A DNA stretch of 64,000 nucleotides from GCA-002708315 sp964460905 (GCA_964460905.1 CAYWRM010000016.1:31512-95511), one strand, 5' to 3'; positions 46,850 through 56,528 are shown, counted from the first letter of the stretch. Notes: generated by a model not told the origin, from the letters alone. Numbers and translations are program-made.

Positions 46850-49138
46850 ATGTATAGATACTTTAAAAATACAATAATATTTGTTTTAATCGTACTCCCT
46901 TTCTATTTGTCATCGCAAACTGTTGCCTTGGTTTTAAGTGGGGGTGCTGCTAAAGCATATGCACATATTGGTGTTCTTAAGGCTCTGGAAGAGAATAATA
47001 TACCTATTGATTATATTGTGGGAAATTCAATGGGGTCATTAATAGGAGCTTTGTATTCCTCGGGTTATTCGCCCGATGAAATACGGTTAATCTTATCTAA
47101 TTCTGAATTTTTGAATATATCAAAAGAAAGCAATATTAACAGCACTTGTTTTTATCAAAGAAATGAACCGGATGCTTCATTTGTAAATTTTCCATTTAAC
47201 GTAGATAAGGGATTTAATATTCGGCTGCCTTTAAGTGTTTACAATTTTCAAAAGATTGATTATGCATTAATGGAATATTTTTCGGGAGCATCAGCAATTT
47301 CTGATAATAATTTCGATAGCCTTATGGTTCCCTTTCGTTGTGTGGCAGCTGATATTGATTCAAGCCGACTTATAGCTTTCGACCATGGTAATCTTGCAAA
47401 ATCTGTTCGAGCATCAATAACTTTCCCTTTTTTTGTGAGACCCATAAATATTGATGGGGTTGTGTATTTTGATGGGGGCATGTACGATAATTTTCCGGTA
47501 AGAACAGCTGTTAATGAATTTAGCCCTGATTTAATTATTGGAAGCAAAGCCGTTAATAATTTTTCATCGCCAAACCCTGATGACGCCATATCACTAATGC
47601 AGAGCATGTTAATGGCTAAAGCCGATTTTGAAATTGATTCGGTTCTTGGGTTGGTAATTGAAACTATAACAGGTGAAGAGTCAATATTTCATTTCTCAAA
47701 AATTGATGATTATATTGATAGCGGTTATGTGGCAGCAAACCGCATGATGACTAAAATAATTGATAGAATAGAACCATATAATCACAATGCTTCAGCATTT
47801 GAAAAAAGAGCAAAGTTCAAAGCTCGCTTGCCAAAAAGAAAAATTGGGAATGTTTCGGTATCAGGCGTTAGTGAAAAACAAAATCATTATTTCTTAAAGC
47901 TTATTGGCGATCCAGCACGTTATAATGATATGAATAAGTTTAGCGACTTTTATGCTTGTCTTCTGGCAAATGAAAATATTAGAAACATTTATCCTGAGAT
48001 GAAGTTTGATAGCGCAACTGGAAAATTTGATTTGAACTTGGTCATAAAAAAATCGGAACCCTTTAATTTGAGTCTTGGTGGATATATTTCATCAACAGGT
48101 GTTAATGAAGGGTTTATAGAGTTTGGTTATAAATATCTTGGCAAGTCAGCAAAAAGCGTAAGCGTAGGCTCCTATTTTGGAACATTCTATAATAGTTTTT
48201 CAACTATGGGAAAAATTGAGATCCCAGGTGCTTTGCCATACTTTATTAAAATGAATTTCTTGGCTTCTCGTAAAAATTATTTTAGTAATGCCCGATATTA
48301 TTTTGAGGATGAGTTTCCTGCATATATAATATCCGATGAAAATTTTCTTGAATTCTCTGTCGGTATTCCTGTTGGGTTTTCAGGTGAATCAAGTACCGGT
48401 ATAGCAAATATTAATGCACATTTTCAATATTATCAAGATAATTATTTTACCAGATCAGACACCGCGGATGTTTCAAATTTTTACTTTCTTTCCCCTTTCA
48501 TTCAGTATGAATCTAATAGTTTAAATAGAAAAGAATTTGCTACAGAAGGTCAATATTTCTTTGCTAGCTTTAGTTACTACACAGGTTATGAGAAATATAC
48601 TATGGGCTCTGCAAAAACTCCTGAAAAAGAGTTAACACAAAACCTCAATTATTTTGCACTATCCTTACGCTATATTAAATATTTTAGAATAACACATAAA
48701 CTTTCTGCAGGTTTATCTTCTGAATTAGGCATATCATCTAAACCTTTATTGAACAGTTATATTTCAAGCTTATTATTGGCATCACCATACGAACCGATTC
48801 CAATAATGAAAACACTATTTCTTGAAAATTATAGAGCCAACAATTATGGTGGAATTGGCGCCACATTTGCTTACAATTTTTATAAGCAATTTGATTTTAT
48901 AGCAAATGGCTACTATTATGTTCCTTATAATAAACTACTTAAAGACTCAGAAAATAATGCATATTTGAGTGCACCACTCAGCTATCAATATTTTCTCGGA
49001 TCTGCCCAACTAATATACCGCCCACCATTTGGCGTACTAAGTGCATCAGTAGTTTATATTGAAAAGCCTGGTAGCAAAGTCAGTTTTCTTTTAAATTTGG
49101 GATTTCTTATTTTTAATAAGTCACGCTTAAGTAGATAA
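46850..49138 (+). CDS. Patatin-like phospholipase with POTRA-like and outer-membrane barrel domain (PlpD type)
   Basis: 762 residues from the ATG at 46850 (an in-frame TTG lies two codons earlier). Signal peptide: NTIIFVLIVLPFYLSSQ. The patatin domain (~22-270) has the oxyanion loop SGGAAKAYAHIG, the nucleophile Ser in GNSMGSLIGALYSSG (GxSxG, near residue 63), and the catalytic Asp in FDGGMYDNFP (near residue 207). A POTRA-like segment follows (~325-400), then a ~350-residue region of alternating aromatic strands ending LLNLGFLIFNKSR, typical of a 16-stranded BamA-like barrel. This is the type Vd layout, in which the lipase is exported with its own barrel. Confidence 0.9.
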   Translation: MYRYFKNTIIFVLIVLPFYLSSQTVALVLSGGAAKAYAHIGVLKALEENNIPIDYIVGNSMGSLIGALYSSGYSPDEIRLILSNSEFLNISKESNINSTCFYQRNEPDASFVNFPFNVDKGFNIRLPLSVYNFQKIDYALMEYFSGASAISDNNFDSLMVPFRCVAADIDSSRLIAFDHGNLAKSVRASITFPFFVRPINIDGVVYFDGGMYDNFPVRTAVNEFSPDLIIGSKAVNNFSSPNPDDAISLMQSMLMAKADFEIDSVLGLVIETITGEESIFHFSKIDDYIDSGYVAANRMMTKIIDRIEPYNHNASAFEKRAKFKARLPKRKIGNVSVSGVSEKQNHYFLKLIGDPARYNDMNKFSDFYACLLANENIRNIYPEMKFDSATGKFDLNLVIKKSEPFNLSLGGYISSTGVNEGFIEFGYKYLGKSAKSVSVGSYFGTFYNSFSTMGKIEIPGALPYFIKMNFLASRKNYFSNARYYFEDEFPAYIISDENFLEFSVGIPVGFSGESSTGIANINAHFQYYQDNYFTRSDTADVSNFYFLSPFIQYESNSLNRKEFATEGQYFFASFSYYTGYEKYTMGSAKTPEKELTQNLNYFALSLRYIKYFRITHKLSAGLSSELGISSKPLLNSYISSLLLASPYEPIPIMKTLFLENYRANNYGGIGATFAYNFYKQFDFIANGYYYVPYNKLLKDSENNAYLSAPLSYQYFLGSAQLIYRPPFGVLSASVVYIEKPGSKVSFLLNLGFLIFNKSRLSR

Positions 49139-49159
49139 ACAAGTGTTTTGAATTAAAAC

Positions 49160-49191
49160 TTGATTCTTATATCGTTTTATTGCTAAATTTG
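49160..49191 (+). promoter_or_regulatory. Promoter of the DUF349 gene
   Basis: TAAATTTG (49184-49191) matches TAnnTTTG. TTG at 49160-49162 lies 21 bases upstream as the -33 element. The leader to the ATG at 49285 is about 90 bases. Confidence 0.45.
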
Positions 49192-49284
49192 CGGTCATAA
49201 CAACCTGCGTTTGGCAGCTTATATTTAAATCTATGAACCGTGGTTCTCTATTGAACTTATCGGATATAATGAAAGTAATAAATA

Positions 49285-51710
49285 ATGGAAAGTAAAGATC
49301 AAACTAATCAAAATTCTGAACAAGTTGTTAATTCAACAATTCAGGATGAGAAGACAGTAAGCAGTACTGAAACTGCTGAAAATATGAAAACTACAAATAA
49401 ATCCAAAGTAAAAAGTAGTTTGCAAATATCTGATGTTGAAAAAAGTAGTATTGTTAAAATGCTGAATAATAAAACTGAAGATGCTAAACCAGTAAAAGAG
49501 ACAGAAACTGTAAGGAAGTCACAAATTTCAGATNNNNNNNNNNNNNNNNNNNNNNNNNNNNNNNNNNNNNNNNNNNNNNNNNNNNNNNNNNNNNNNNNNN
49601 NNNNNNNNNNNNNNNNNNNNNNNNNNNNNNNNNAGATGCTAAACCAGTAAAAGAGACAGAAACTGTAAGGAAGTCACAAATTTCAGATGTTGAAAAAAGT
49701 AGTATTGTTGAAATGCTGAATAATAAAACTGAAGATGCTAAACCAGTAAAAGAGACAGAAACTGTAAGGAAGTCACAAATTTCAGATACTGACAAAAGTA
49801 GTATTATTGAAATGATTAAGGATGAAACAGTAACTGAAGTTTCTGATGACATTACTGACAGTAATGTGGTGTCTGATTCAGTGTTAGATGAAGATAAGAT
49901 TTTGGAGGTTAAGCAAATTAATGATGCCGAAAGATTATGCATAATAAATCTGCTGCGAGATAAAGCTGACACTATAGCACATACTGAATTAAATGATGAT
50001 ATTGATTATGAACATCTTAATAAACAAGAGTTAGTTGATATTATTGAGGAAGTCGTTCAACAGAAAGATATTTCACTAATTAAATCTCAGGTTGCAAGAA
50101 TAAATTCTGCATTTTATCATCGCAACAAGGAAGATAAAGAAAACGAACTGCATGATTTTATTTCGTCAGGTGGTAAGGAAGAAGATTTTGTTCATAATGA
50201 AGATCCGCTTGAGACAAGATTTAATGCAGCTATTAGTATATACAAACACAATAAATCTAGATTCTCTAAGGATCTGGAAAAACAAAAACTAGTTAACCTT
50301 CAATTAAAATATGATCTGCTAGAAGAGCTCAAAGTATTGATTAATTCAGAAGAAACACTCAAGAAAACATACGATGAGTTTAAAAATCTACAGGATAAGT
50401 GGAAAGAAATAGGCATGGTTCCAGCTTCAGAGCTCAGAAACTTATGGCAAAGCTATCACTTTCTAGTGGAGAAATTTTTTGATAAAGTTAGAATAAATAA
50501 TGAACTTCGTGATCTTGATTTAAAAAAGAATCTTGAAGCAAAAGTTGCCCTTTGTGAGAAGGTTGAGGAGCTTATTGTAGAGAAGTCAATTCTTAAATCA
50601 TTTAAACTCTTACAGCACTATCATGATAAATGGCGCGAAATAGGCCCTGTTCCATCTAATGTAAAAGAAGATATCTGGAATAGGTTTAAAGGAATAACCG
50701 ATAAAATTAACCTTCGTCGTAAGGACTATTATAAAGAACTTCAAAACCAGCAACAAGGAAATTTTGAGGCAAAGCTTGTCCTTTGTGAAAAAGCAGAAGA
50801 AATTGTTTCAGATTCCATTGACACACTAAAGGGATGGCAGCAGAAAACTGATAAAATGAATGAACTGCTTAAGCTATGGAAGACCATTGGACGTGCTCCA
50901 AAAGCCAAAAATGATGAAGTATGGTCAACCTTTAAAAGTTCGTTAGATTCATTTTTTAATTCTAAAAGAGAATATCTTAATGAATTAAAAGAACAACAAG
51001 TAAATAATTACAACCTTAAATTAGACCTTTGTTCAAAAGCTGAGTCAATTAAAGATAGTAGTGATTGGGGTAGTACAACTCGTGAACTAATTAAACTTCA
51101 AAAAGATTGGAAACAAATAGGCCCTGTTCCCCGTAAATATTCTGATAAGGTTTGGAAAAGATTTAGAGCATCGTGTGATGATTTCTTTAAAAGAAAATCT
51201 GAACACTTTAAAAATATCCATTCTGTTGAAGATGAAAATCTACAAAAAAAGATAGAGCTTGTTAACGCAATAGCTGCATACAAAGTTGGGAAAGATAAAA
51301 AAATGAACCTTAATGCTCTTAAAGATTTTCAGAAGCAATGGATCGAAATTGGCTTTGTGCCATTTAAGGAAAAAGAGAAAATACAGACAAACTATAAAGC
51401 AGCAATTGATGAGTTAATTGAAAAAATGGATGTTAATAAATCGGAGCTTTCAGCTGATGAATTTAAAAATAAGATTGATATCCTGAAGAGTGGACCAGAT
51501 GCTAATAGTAGATTGTCAAAAGAGCGAACCTATATTTCCGGAAAAATTAGATCAATTAATGAAGATCTGTCAGTATGGGAAAATAATATTGGTTTCTTTT
51601 CTAATTCAAAACAATCAAATAAACTGAAAGAAGAATTTGAACAAAAAATTGACAAAGCTAAAAACGAGATTGAAAGTTTGAAGGCCAGACTCAAATTGCT
51701 TAACACATAG
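49285..51710 (+). CDS. DUF349-repeat protein with N-terminal 33-residue tandem repeats, interrupted by an assembly gap
   Basis: One gene whose frame is broken only by the 100-N filler at 49534-49633: repeat phase shows the missing length must be 2 modulo 3 (44 bases plus a multiple of 99). The N-terminus is polar and acidic, with 33-residue repeats (DVEKSSIV-x-MLNNKTEDAK ...). The C-terminal ~550 residues hold five DUF349 units of the form xWKxIGxxPxxxxxxxWxxF: DKWKEIGMVP, DKWREIGPVP, KLWKTIGRAP, KDWKQIGPVP and KQWIEIGFVP. A coiled-coil end (NKLKEEFEQKIDKAKNEI) follows. There is no signal peptide. The function of DUF349 proteins in Bacteroidota is not established. Confidence 0.88.
49432..49784 (+). 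repeat. 99-bp in-frame tandem repeat spanning the assembly gap
   Basis: Unit of 99 bases (33 codons). Copy 1 is 49432-49530; a second copy starts with GAT at 49531 and enters the gap; after the gap the last 52 bases of a copy (49634-49685) are followed by a full copy at 49686-49784. Full copies differ at one base (AAA/GAA codon). A diverged half-unit follows from 49785. The true copy number is unknown because the assembler broke inside the array. Confidence 0.9.
49534..49633. other. Assembly gap (100 N) inside the 99-bp repeat array
   Basis: Exactly 100 Ns, a conventional filler. Both flanks are copies of the same repeat, so the gap results from repeat collapse and its real length is 44 + 99k bases for some k of 0 or more. 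Confidence 0.95.
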
Positions 51711-51755
51711 GAAAGTAACTATTGATTCCTTAAATACCTATGAAAAAGTGCCTTA

Positions 51756-52418
51756 TTAATGTGCTACTAAATTAGCTGTTTTTAAGCTTAATGAAATAGT
51801 TTGACCATCAACTGATGTTACCGATTTAATAAGACCGTAGTCTTTAGCTATCCAATAATTATATTCAATATTGGTTCCAACTTCTATAATTAGTCTAGAG
51901 TGATACACATCAATATAGGTATTGCCAAGCAGCTCCAGATTATCTATAATCTCAAGATTTGAATAAGTTCCAATGTTGTCACCTAAACCAATTTCTTCAC
52001 CTATAGCATATTGGGGACTAAAAATAAGTTGATAAGTACCATCATCATTATACAGTCGAAACAGTGAGTTCATTTCACCAGGATCAGCTTTATAATAACC
52101 TGCTGTTATTTCGAGTTTTGTAAAGCCCAAATTATTTGTAAACAAATACATATCAACAGCTTGATAGTTATATTCAACACCCTCCGGATTAAATCTTATT
52201 GTTTCATCTACTTCGTCAATAACAATTGATTCAACTACCAAAGTGCTGTCATTTTGATATGACCAACTACTTCCTGCTTCATACCAGCAGTATTCTGCAA
52301 ACTCATCAGAAATTGAGTAATAAGGGAAACTCTCACCTGAGCTAAAACAGCCTGAAAGTACTGAAACATTTATACTTATGAAAATTAGAAAGCCAAGTTT
52401 TAGAAACGTATTATTCAC
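51756..52418 (-). CDS. Hypothetical lipoprotein
   Basis: 220 residues from a GTG start. The N-terminus is a lipoprotein signal: FLIFISINVSVLSGCFSSGE with the lipobox LSGC (Cys near residue 23). The mature part is beta-rich with many Tyr, Asp and Asn and no domain I recognise; WIAKDYGLIKSV near the C-terminus resembles the end of envelope beta-sandwich proteins of Bacteroidota. It diverges from aroC and shares a 67-base promoter region with it. Confidence 0.75.
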   Translation of the reverse strand: MNNTFLKLGFLIFISINVSVLSGCFSSGESFPYYSISDEFAEYCWYEAGSSWSYQNDSTLVVESIVIDEVDETIRFNPEGVEYNYQAVDMYLFTNNLGFTKLEITAGYYKADPGEMNSLFRLYNDDGTYQLIFSPQYAIGEEIGLGDNIGTYSNLEIIDNLELLGNTYIDVYHSRLIIEVGTNIEYNYWIAKDYGLIKSVTSVDGQTISLSLKTANLVAH

Positions 52419-52451
52419 TTTTTTTAAACTTAAAATAATTGATTAATTTTA

Positions 52452-52459
52452 CAAAATTA
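52452..52459 (-). promoter_or_regulatory. -7 element of the lipoprotein gene in the aroC divergent region
   Basis: On the minus strand TAATTTTG matches TAnnTTTG, 33 bases before the GTG. It forms half of TAATTTTACAAAATTA (a 7-base inverted repeat around AC), whose other half, TAATTTTA, is a one-mismatch -7 element for aroC on the plus strand. Confidence 0.4.
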
Positions 52460-52485
52460 TACAATTATTAAGTTAACGCAAAGTA

Positions 52486-53574
52486 ATGGCAGGAAATGTG
52501 ATCGGGAAAGTGTTAATACTGTCGACATTTGGTGAATCTCATGGTAAAGGTATTGGTGGTATTTTAGATGGGTTACCCGCTGGATTAAAAATTGATTTTA
52601 GATTAGTGCAGCAAGATCTTAACAGAAGACGCCCTGGTCAATCATCGATTGTTAGTAGTAGGGATGAGCCGGATGAAGTTGAATTTTTATCAGGAATAAT
52701 AGATAATTATTCGTTGGGAACCCCAATTGCCTTTATTGTTCGAAATAAAGATTACATTTCATCAGATTACGACCACCTTAAAGAAGTATACCGACCTTCA
52801 CATGCCGATTTTACATATGATAATAAATATGGTATCAGAGATTATAGAGGGGGAGGAAGATCTTCTGCACGAGAAACAATATCCCGGGTTATTGGAGGAG
52901 CACTGGCAAAACAGTTATTGGCTAAATTCGGAATTTCAATAGTTGCTTATGTCAATAGTATTGGCTCCGTTTCTGTAGATAGTCAATACATGGAATTAGA
53001 TCTAGCTACTACTGAGGATTCAGAAGTTAGATGTCCTGACAAGAATACTTCAGAAAAAATGCTTGAAGCAATAAAAATTACAAGTGAGCAAGGAGATACA
53101 TTAGGTGGTGAGATTACTTGTGTAATAAAGAATACGCCAATAGGTTTAGGCGAGCCGGTTTTTGATAAATTAAGTGCTGATCTTGCAAAAGCAATAATGA
53201 GTATAAATGCTGTAAAAGGTTTTGAAATAGGGTCTGGTTTTAGTTCTGTAAAGATGAAAGGTTCAGCACATAATGATATTTTTGTTAATGAAGGAGATAG
53301 AGTACATACTAGTACTAACAATTCCGGCGGAATTCAGGGTGGCATCTCAAATGGTGAAGATATTTACTTTAAAGCAGCTTTTAAACCAATTGCTACTATC
53401 ATGAAAGATCAGAATACTATAGATTCTGATGGCAACTCAACTATTCTTAAAGGAAAGGGGCGTCATGATGTAACTGTTGTTCCTCGTGCAGTTCCAATTA
53501 TAGAGGCAATGGCTGCTCTCGTTATTGCCGATCATCTATTACTTAATAAAATTGCCAAACTTGACAATCTTTAA
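52486..53574 (+). CDS. aroC: Chorismate synthase
   Basis: 362 residues, standard length. It converts EPSP to chorismate with reduced FMN. Motifs: GESHGKGIGGILDGLPAG (residues ~16-33), RRRPGQSSIVSSRDEPDEVE, GTPIAFIVRN, RPSHADFTYDNKYG with RDYRGGGRSSARET, GDTLGGEITCVI, FEIGSGFSSVKMKGS, NNSGGIQGGISNG and KGRHDVTVVPRAVPIIEAM. The need for reduced FMN makes a mild link to the FMN riboswitch further right, but nothing in the sequence ties their regulation. It is separated from aroB and aroA by 38 kb. Confidence 0.98.
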   Translation: MAGNVIGKVLILSTFGESHGKGIGGILDGLPAGLKIDFRLVQQDLNRRRPGQSSIVSSRDEPDEVEFLSGIIDNYSLGTPIAFIVRNKDYISSDYDHLKEVYRPSHADFTYDNKYGIRDYRGGGRSSARETISRVIGGALAKQLLAKFGISIVAYVNSIGSVSVDSQYMELDLATTEDSEVRCPDKNTSEKMLEAIKITSEQGDTLGGEITCVIKNTPIGLGEPVFDKLSADLAKAIMSINAVKGFEIGSGFSSVKMKGSAHNDIFVNEGDRVHTSTNNSGGIQGGISNGEDIYFKAAFKPIATIMKDQNTIDSDGNSTILKGKGRHDVTVVPRAVPIIEAMAALVIADHLLLNKIAKLDNL

Positions 53575-53613
53575 ATATCAAATCCTTCAGGTGCTGCACA
53601 ATCTGGAAGGTTC

Positions 53614-54936
53614 TTACTCCCGATTAATTACATATTCCCAAATAATCTCTCCATCGCTGTTATAGAAGGTTATATTTAGTTTACGCTCTTTAACTGTACC
53701 AGTTAATTTGATTTCGGTAAAATTACGCTCCACTATTACAGATTCAGGTATACGTAGTTTATTATCTTTTTCTTTAGCATAAATATTAACTCCTGAGTTT
53801 AAAGGTGATGCTGTGATATCCCAAATGGTCGGCCTTCCATCTTCCTGCAGCACCGAAATTTCAGAGAAGTGCACATCTCCACTAAGGATAACGACATTTT
53901 TTATGTTTTCGGCATATATATAATCTATAATCCTTTGTCTTTCATCATCAAACCCATAATTCGAATACGATTCGTAAGTAGGAGATGTTGATAACACTTG
54001 CCCACCGATTACTACAAATTTAAAAGTAGCATAGCTTGCCGCCAGATTATCTACCAACCATTGTAGCTGCTCTTCTCCAAGCTGGGTTCTTTCTCCCGTT
54101 TTCCTTCGATTAGGAGAACGATGGGTTCTATTATCTAATAAGAAAAAGTCAGCATCCCCCCATTGAAATGAGGTAATAGCACCTTCAATATTCCCAACTC
54201 CGTGTGAGGGGTTAGGCCACATAATATCAAATGCCTCCAATGTTTGATTCTTATTCCAAAAACCTCTATCGCTGTCGTTAGGACCAAAATCATGGTCATC
54301 AAGTATCGCATAATTATGAGTCGATGCAAGAAACGCCTGCATTTCAGGTAGTGATCTTGTGTGCGTATAGCGGTGGAAAATTCCTGTTTTACTATTCCAA
54401 TCAGGTTCACGCAAGTAAATATTGTCGCCAAGCCAAATCATAAAATCAGGATTTAGTTTAACCATACTGTTAAATATTTGGTATCCATCACCATAACCCT
54501 TACCCGGACGATCATATTTTTCCTCGTTAATATAAGTACCACTACCCATAACAAAGCTAAAATTGGGTGGATCGGTTCGCCATTTCCAAAGTGGTTGAGT
54601 TTGAAATGTTGTTGCATACGGAAGGTCAACAACCTTATTATTAAATAAAAGTTCATATTTATACTTATTACCCGGTTCCAATGTGTCGGCTATAAGCAAA
54701 GCTGTAAATGCTTTATCCTTTTCAGTTAAAACAGTATTTGTAAAGTGTTTATTATTAGGATAATCCACAGGCCAATAAGCAATATTAACATTAGCAACAT
54801 CGTTCGTTTGAACCCAAAGTGCTACTTCCAACATTTCAGAGTAACCAACCATAGGTCCCGATTGAAGAAGATTGTTTTGAGCGGTGATTTTAAATTGAAC
54901 AAAGATTAATAAAATTATAATCGTAAAATTTCTCAT
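53614..54936 (-). CDS. PhoD-like secreted metallophosphatase
   Basis: 440 residues with a signal peptide (TIIILLIFVQFKITAQ). An N-terminal fibronectin-like beta domain (~25-115) precedes the metallophosphatase domain: FVMGSGTYINEEKYDRPG (~130-147), FMIWLGDNIYLRE (GDN metal motif, near residue 170), AILDDHDFGPNDSD (near residue 213), VVIGGQVLSTSP and VVILSGDVHFSEIS (GDVHF, near residue 355). These match PhoD-type alkaline phosphatase/phosphodiesterases that use Fe and Ca. It lies 66 bases after the NPP-type gene in the same operon, so both probably scavenge phosphate from organic esters. Confidence 0.92.
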   Translation of the reverse strand: MRNFTIIILLIFVQFKITAQNNLLQSGPMVGYSEMLEVALWVQTNDVANVNIAYWPVDYPNNKHFTNTVLTEKDKAFTALLIADTLEPGNKYKYELLFNNKVVDLPYATTFQTQPLWKWRTDPPNFSFVMGSGTYINEEKYDRPGKGYGDGYQIFNSMVKLNPDFMIWLGDNIYLREPDWNSKTGIFHRYTHTRSLPEMQAFLASTHNYAILDDHDFGPNDSDRGFWNKNQTLEAFDIMWPNPSHGVGNIEGAITSFQWGDADFFLLDNRTHRSPNRRKTGERTQLGEEQLQWLVDNLAASYATFKFVVIGGQVLSTSPTYESYSNYGFDDERQRIIDYIYAENIKNVVILSGDVHFSEISVLQEDGRPTIWDITASPLNSGVNIYAKEKDNKLRIPESVIVERNFTEIKLTGTVKERKLNITFYNSDGEIIWEYVINRE

Positions 54937-54973
54937 TATACTTGGTTTTAAATTATCTAATTAATCTATTACC

Positions 54974-55004
54974 AACCTTTCAGGAAGAAAAAACCTAAAA
55001 GGTT
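54974..55004. repeat. Hairpin at the NPP stop codon
   Basis: Arms AACCTTTCAGG (54974-54984) and CCTAAAAGGTT (54994-55004) pair at 10 of 11 positions around a 9-base A-rich loop. The right arm overlaps the stop codon of the upstream gene in the operon. Hairpins of this AACCTTTCAGG type are common between Bacteroidota genes; here it may tune the level of the PhoD-like gene. Confidence 0.6.
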
Positions 55005-56241
55005 AATGATGATTATTTTTAATCAACATATTATCAACATTAACTATATTTCCATCAGTTTTAGCTGGCTTAAGTTTCATTATATCTGCGATTAATGGAT
55101 AAATATTTACATTCTCGAATTCAGAAGCTACATAGTCTTTTTTAAAAGCAGGACCGGCAGCATAAAAGATTGTATACATATCCTTAAAATTATTATCGTA
55201 ACCATGAGCGCCAAAATTATTACCAATTTTCCACGACCAATAGATGCTCCAATATGGTTTAGCAACAACGGTAATATCATAAGTTCTGGTATTAGTTCCG
55301 TAATGTAATCTATCAGGTATACTATCACGATACCATACCTGAATATGTTCATTTTTTTTAAGATTTGAATATACTTCTTTGAGTTTTCCTTCTTTAACTT
55401 TCAAATTCCAATTTGGGTTCCACCCATCAAAATATGCCAGGTTAGCAGTGTCGATAATCTCATCAAGAATTACTTGCTTATCTGGTGATAATTGCCCCAT
55501 TCCATGATCAGAAGTTACAATAAAATTTAATTTGTTAAAATACTGTAATGTTCTCATCTTAGTGAAGAAATCACCAAGGTAAGTATCAAGTTTTTCAATT
55601 TCTGCTATAAGCTCTTTACTTCTAGGACCAGCACCGTGACCAATGGCATCAGGTTCATGATAATACCACAAAACCAGGTGTGGACGTTGAGCTTCAGGTA
55701 GTGATAACCAGTTATATACCGAATCTATACGAGCATCAAAAGGAAGGTTCTGGTTATACTTTTCCCAGAATGTTGGCCTAACACCCTTGCACTCTGCTTC
55801 TGATCCAACCCAAAATAAAGTAGCAGCTTTTACATTTTGCAATTCGGCAGTAGTCCAGATTGGTTCTCCTGAATAAAAACGACTATCTGCCACTGTAGAT
55901 TTATCTCGTTTGTTATAATCCATTTTTAGATCATCTGCATAAAAACCATTTAGAACTATTCCATGATGATCGGGATACAACCCTGTTGCTATTGTATAAT
56001 GATTAGGAAACGTTTTTGTTGGAAATGAAGGTATGAGAGCTTCTGCAACTACACCAGTTTTTGCCAACGAATCAAGAACAGGAGTAACTGCAAACTGTGT
56101 ATAATCCCATCTAAATCCGTCAATCGAAAGCATGATTACGTATGGCTGCTTATTTTCATTATTATTTTGATTTCTACTACCACACCCAAATAGCAGTACT
56201 GTTGCTAGGAGAGCAATAAATATGTATTTTATTTGCTTCAT
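55003..56241 (-). CDS. Ectonucleotide pyrophosphatase/phosphodiesterase (NPP family) lipoprotein
   Basis: 412 residues. The lipoprotein signal IFIALLATVLLFGCGSRN places Cys near residue 20. The alkaline-phosphatase-superfamily domain shows MLSIDGFRWDYTQF (metal Asp), the nucleophile Thr in FPTKTFPNHYTIATGLYPDHHGIV (Thr near residue 76), YHEPDAIGHGAG (Asp and His ligands), and VTSDHGMGQL (Asp-His ligands), with a final His in GAHGYDNNFKDM. It cleaves nucleotide or phosphodiester substrates outside the inner membrane. It is co-oriented with the PhoD-like gene. Upstream are a gap, a -7 element and short direct repeats. Confidence 0.93.
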   Translation of the reverse strand: MKQIKYIFIALLATVLLFGCGSRNQNNNENKQPYVIMLSIDGFRWDYTQFAVTPVLDSLAKTGVVAEALIPSFPTKTFPNHYTIATGLYPDHHGIVLNGFYADDLKMDYNKRDKSTVADSRFYSGEPIWTTAELQNVKAATLFWVGSEAECKGVRPTFWEKYNQNLPFDARIDSVYNWLSLPEAQRPHLVLWYYHEPDAIGHGAGPRSKELIAEIEKLDTYLGDFFTKMRTLQYFNKLNFIVTSDHGMGQLSPDKQVILDEIIDTANLAYFDGWNPNWNLKVKEGKLKEVYSNLKKNEHIQVWYRDSIPDRLHYGTNTRTYDITVVAKPYWSIYWSWKIGNNFGAHGYDNNFKDMYTIFYAAGPAFKKDYVASEFENVNIYPLIADIMKLKPAKTDGNIVNVDNMLIKNNHH

Positions 56242-56264
56242 TTTTTTAACTTTTATTGACTTTC

Positions 56265-56364
56265 NNNNNNNNNNNNNNNNNNNNNNNNNNNNNNNNNNNN
56301 NNNNNNNNNNNNNNNNNNNNNNNNNNNNNNNNNNNNNNNNNNNNNNNNNNNNNNNNNNNNNNNN
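56265..56364. other. Assembly gap (100 N) with duplicated flanks
   Basis: TTATTGACTTTC occurs immediately left (56253-56264) and immediately right (56365-56376) of the 100 Ns. The two contigs may in truth overlap by these 12 bases, in which case no sequence is missing. The gap falls in the 5' leader of the NPP gene. Confidence 0.9.
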
Positions 56365-56401
56365 TTATTGACTTTCGGATTGCAAATCCAAAAGAGCCAT
56401 A

Positions 56402-56444
56402 GTTTAAGTTACAAACTTAAACCAGGGTTAAGAACTTAAACCAG
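56402..56444. promoter_or_regulatory. Short inverted and direct repeats around a candidate -7 element upstream of the NPP gene
   Basis: AACTTAAACCAG occurs at 56414-56425 and 56433-56444 (19-base period), and GTTTAAGTT (56402-56410) is the inverted complement of AACTTAAAC (56414-56422). On the minus strand TAAGTTTG (56419-56412) matches TAnnTTTG and points at the NPP/PhoD operon. It may be a regulator site; the regulator is unknown. Confidence 0.4.
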
Positions 56445-56470
56445 TATTGATCTTTGTTAACGGTAAAAGT

Positions 56471-56508
56471 AAAAAAAAAAGCTCTCCGACTATGTCGGAA
56501 AGCTTTTT
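56471..56508 (-). terminator. Intrinsic terminator after the 910-residue TonB receptor
   Basis: Read on the minus strand: A-run, GCTTTCCGAC, loop ATA, GTCGGAGAGC, then ten Ts (plus-strand As at 56471-56480). The stem is 10 bp with one wobble/mismatch. It sits 20 bases past the receptor stop codon. Confidence 0.92.
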
Positions 56509-56528
56509 AAAAAAAGTTTAATTACCTA

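Noticed and set aside
49285..49720. Frameshift or two separate genes in the DUF349 locus
   Set aside because: The apparent frame change is produced by the 100-N filler; repeat phase shows one continuous reading frame.
49432..49784. CRISPR-like array
   Set aside because: The 99-base units are contiguous, without spacers, and translate in frame as part of the DUF349 protein.
56414..56444. Pho box upstream of the phosphoesterase operon
   Set aside because: The direct repeats have a 19-base period, not the 11-base period of known Pho boxes, so only an unknown regulator site is noted.
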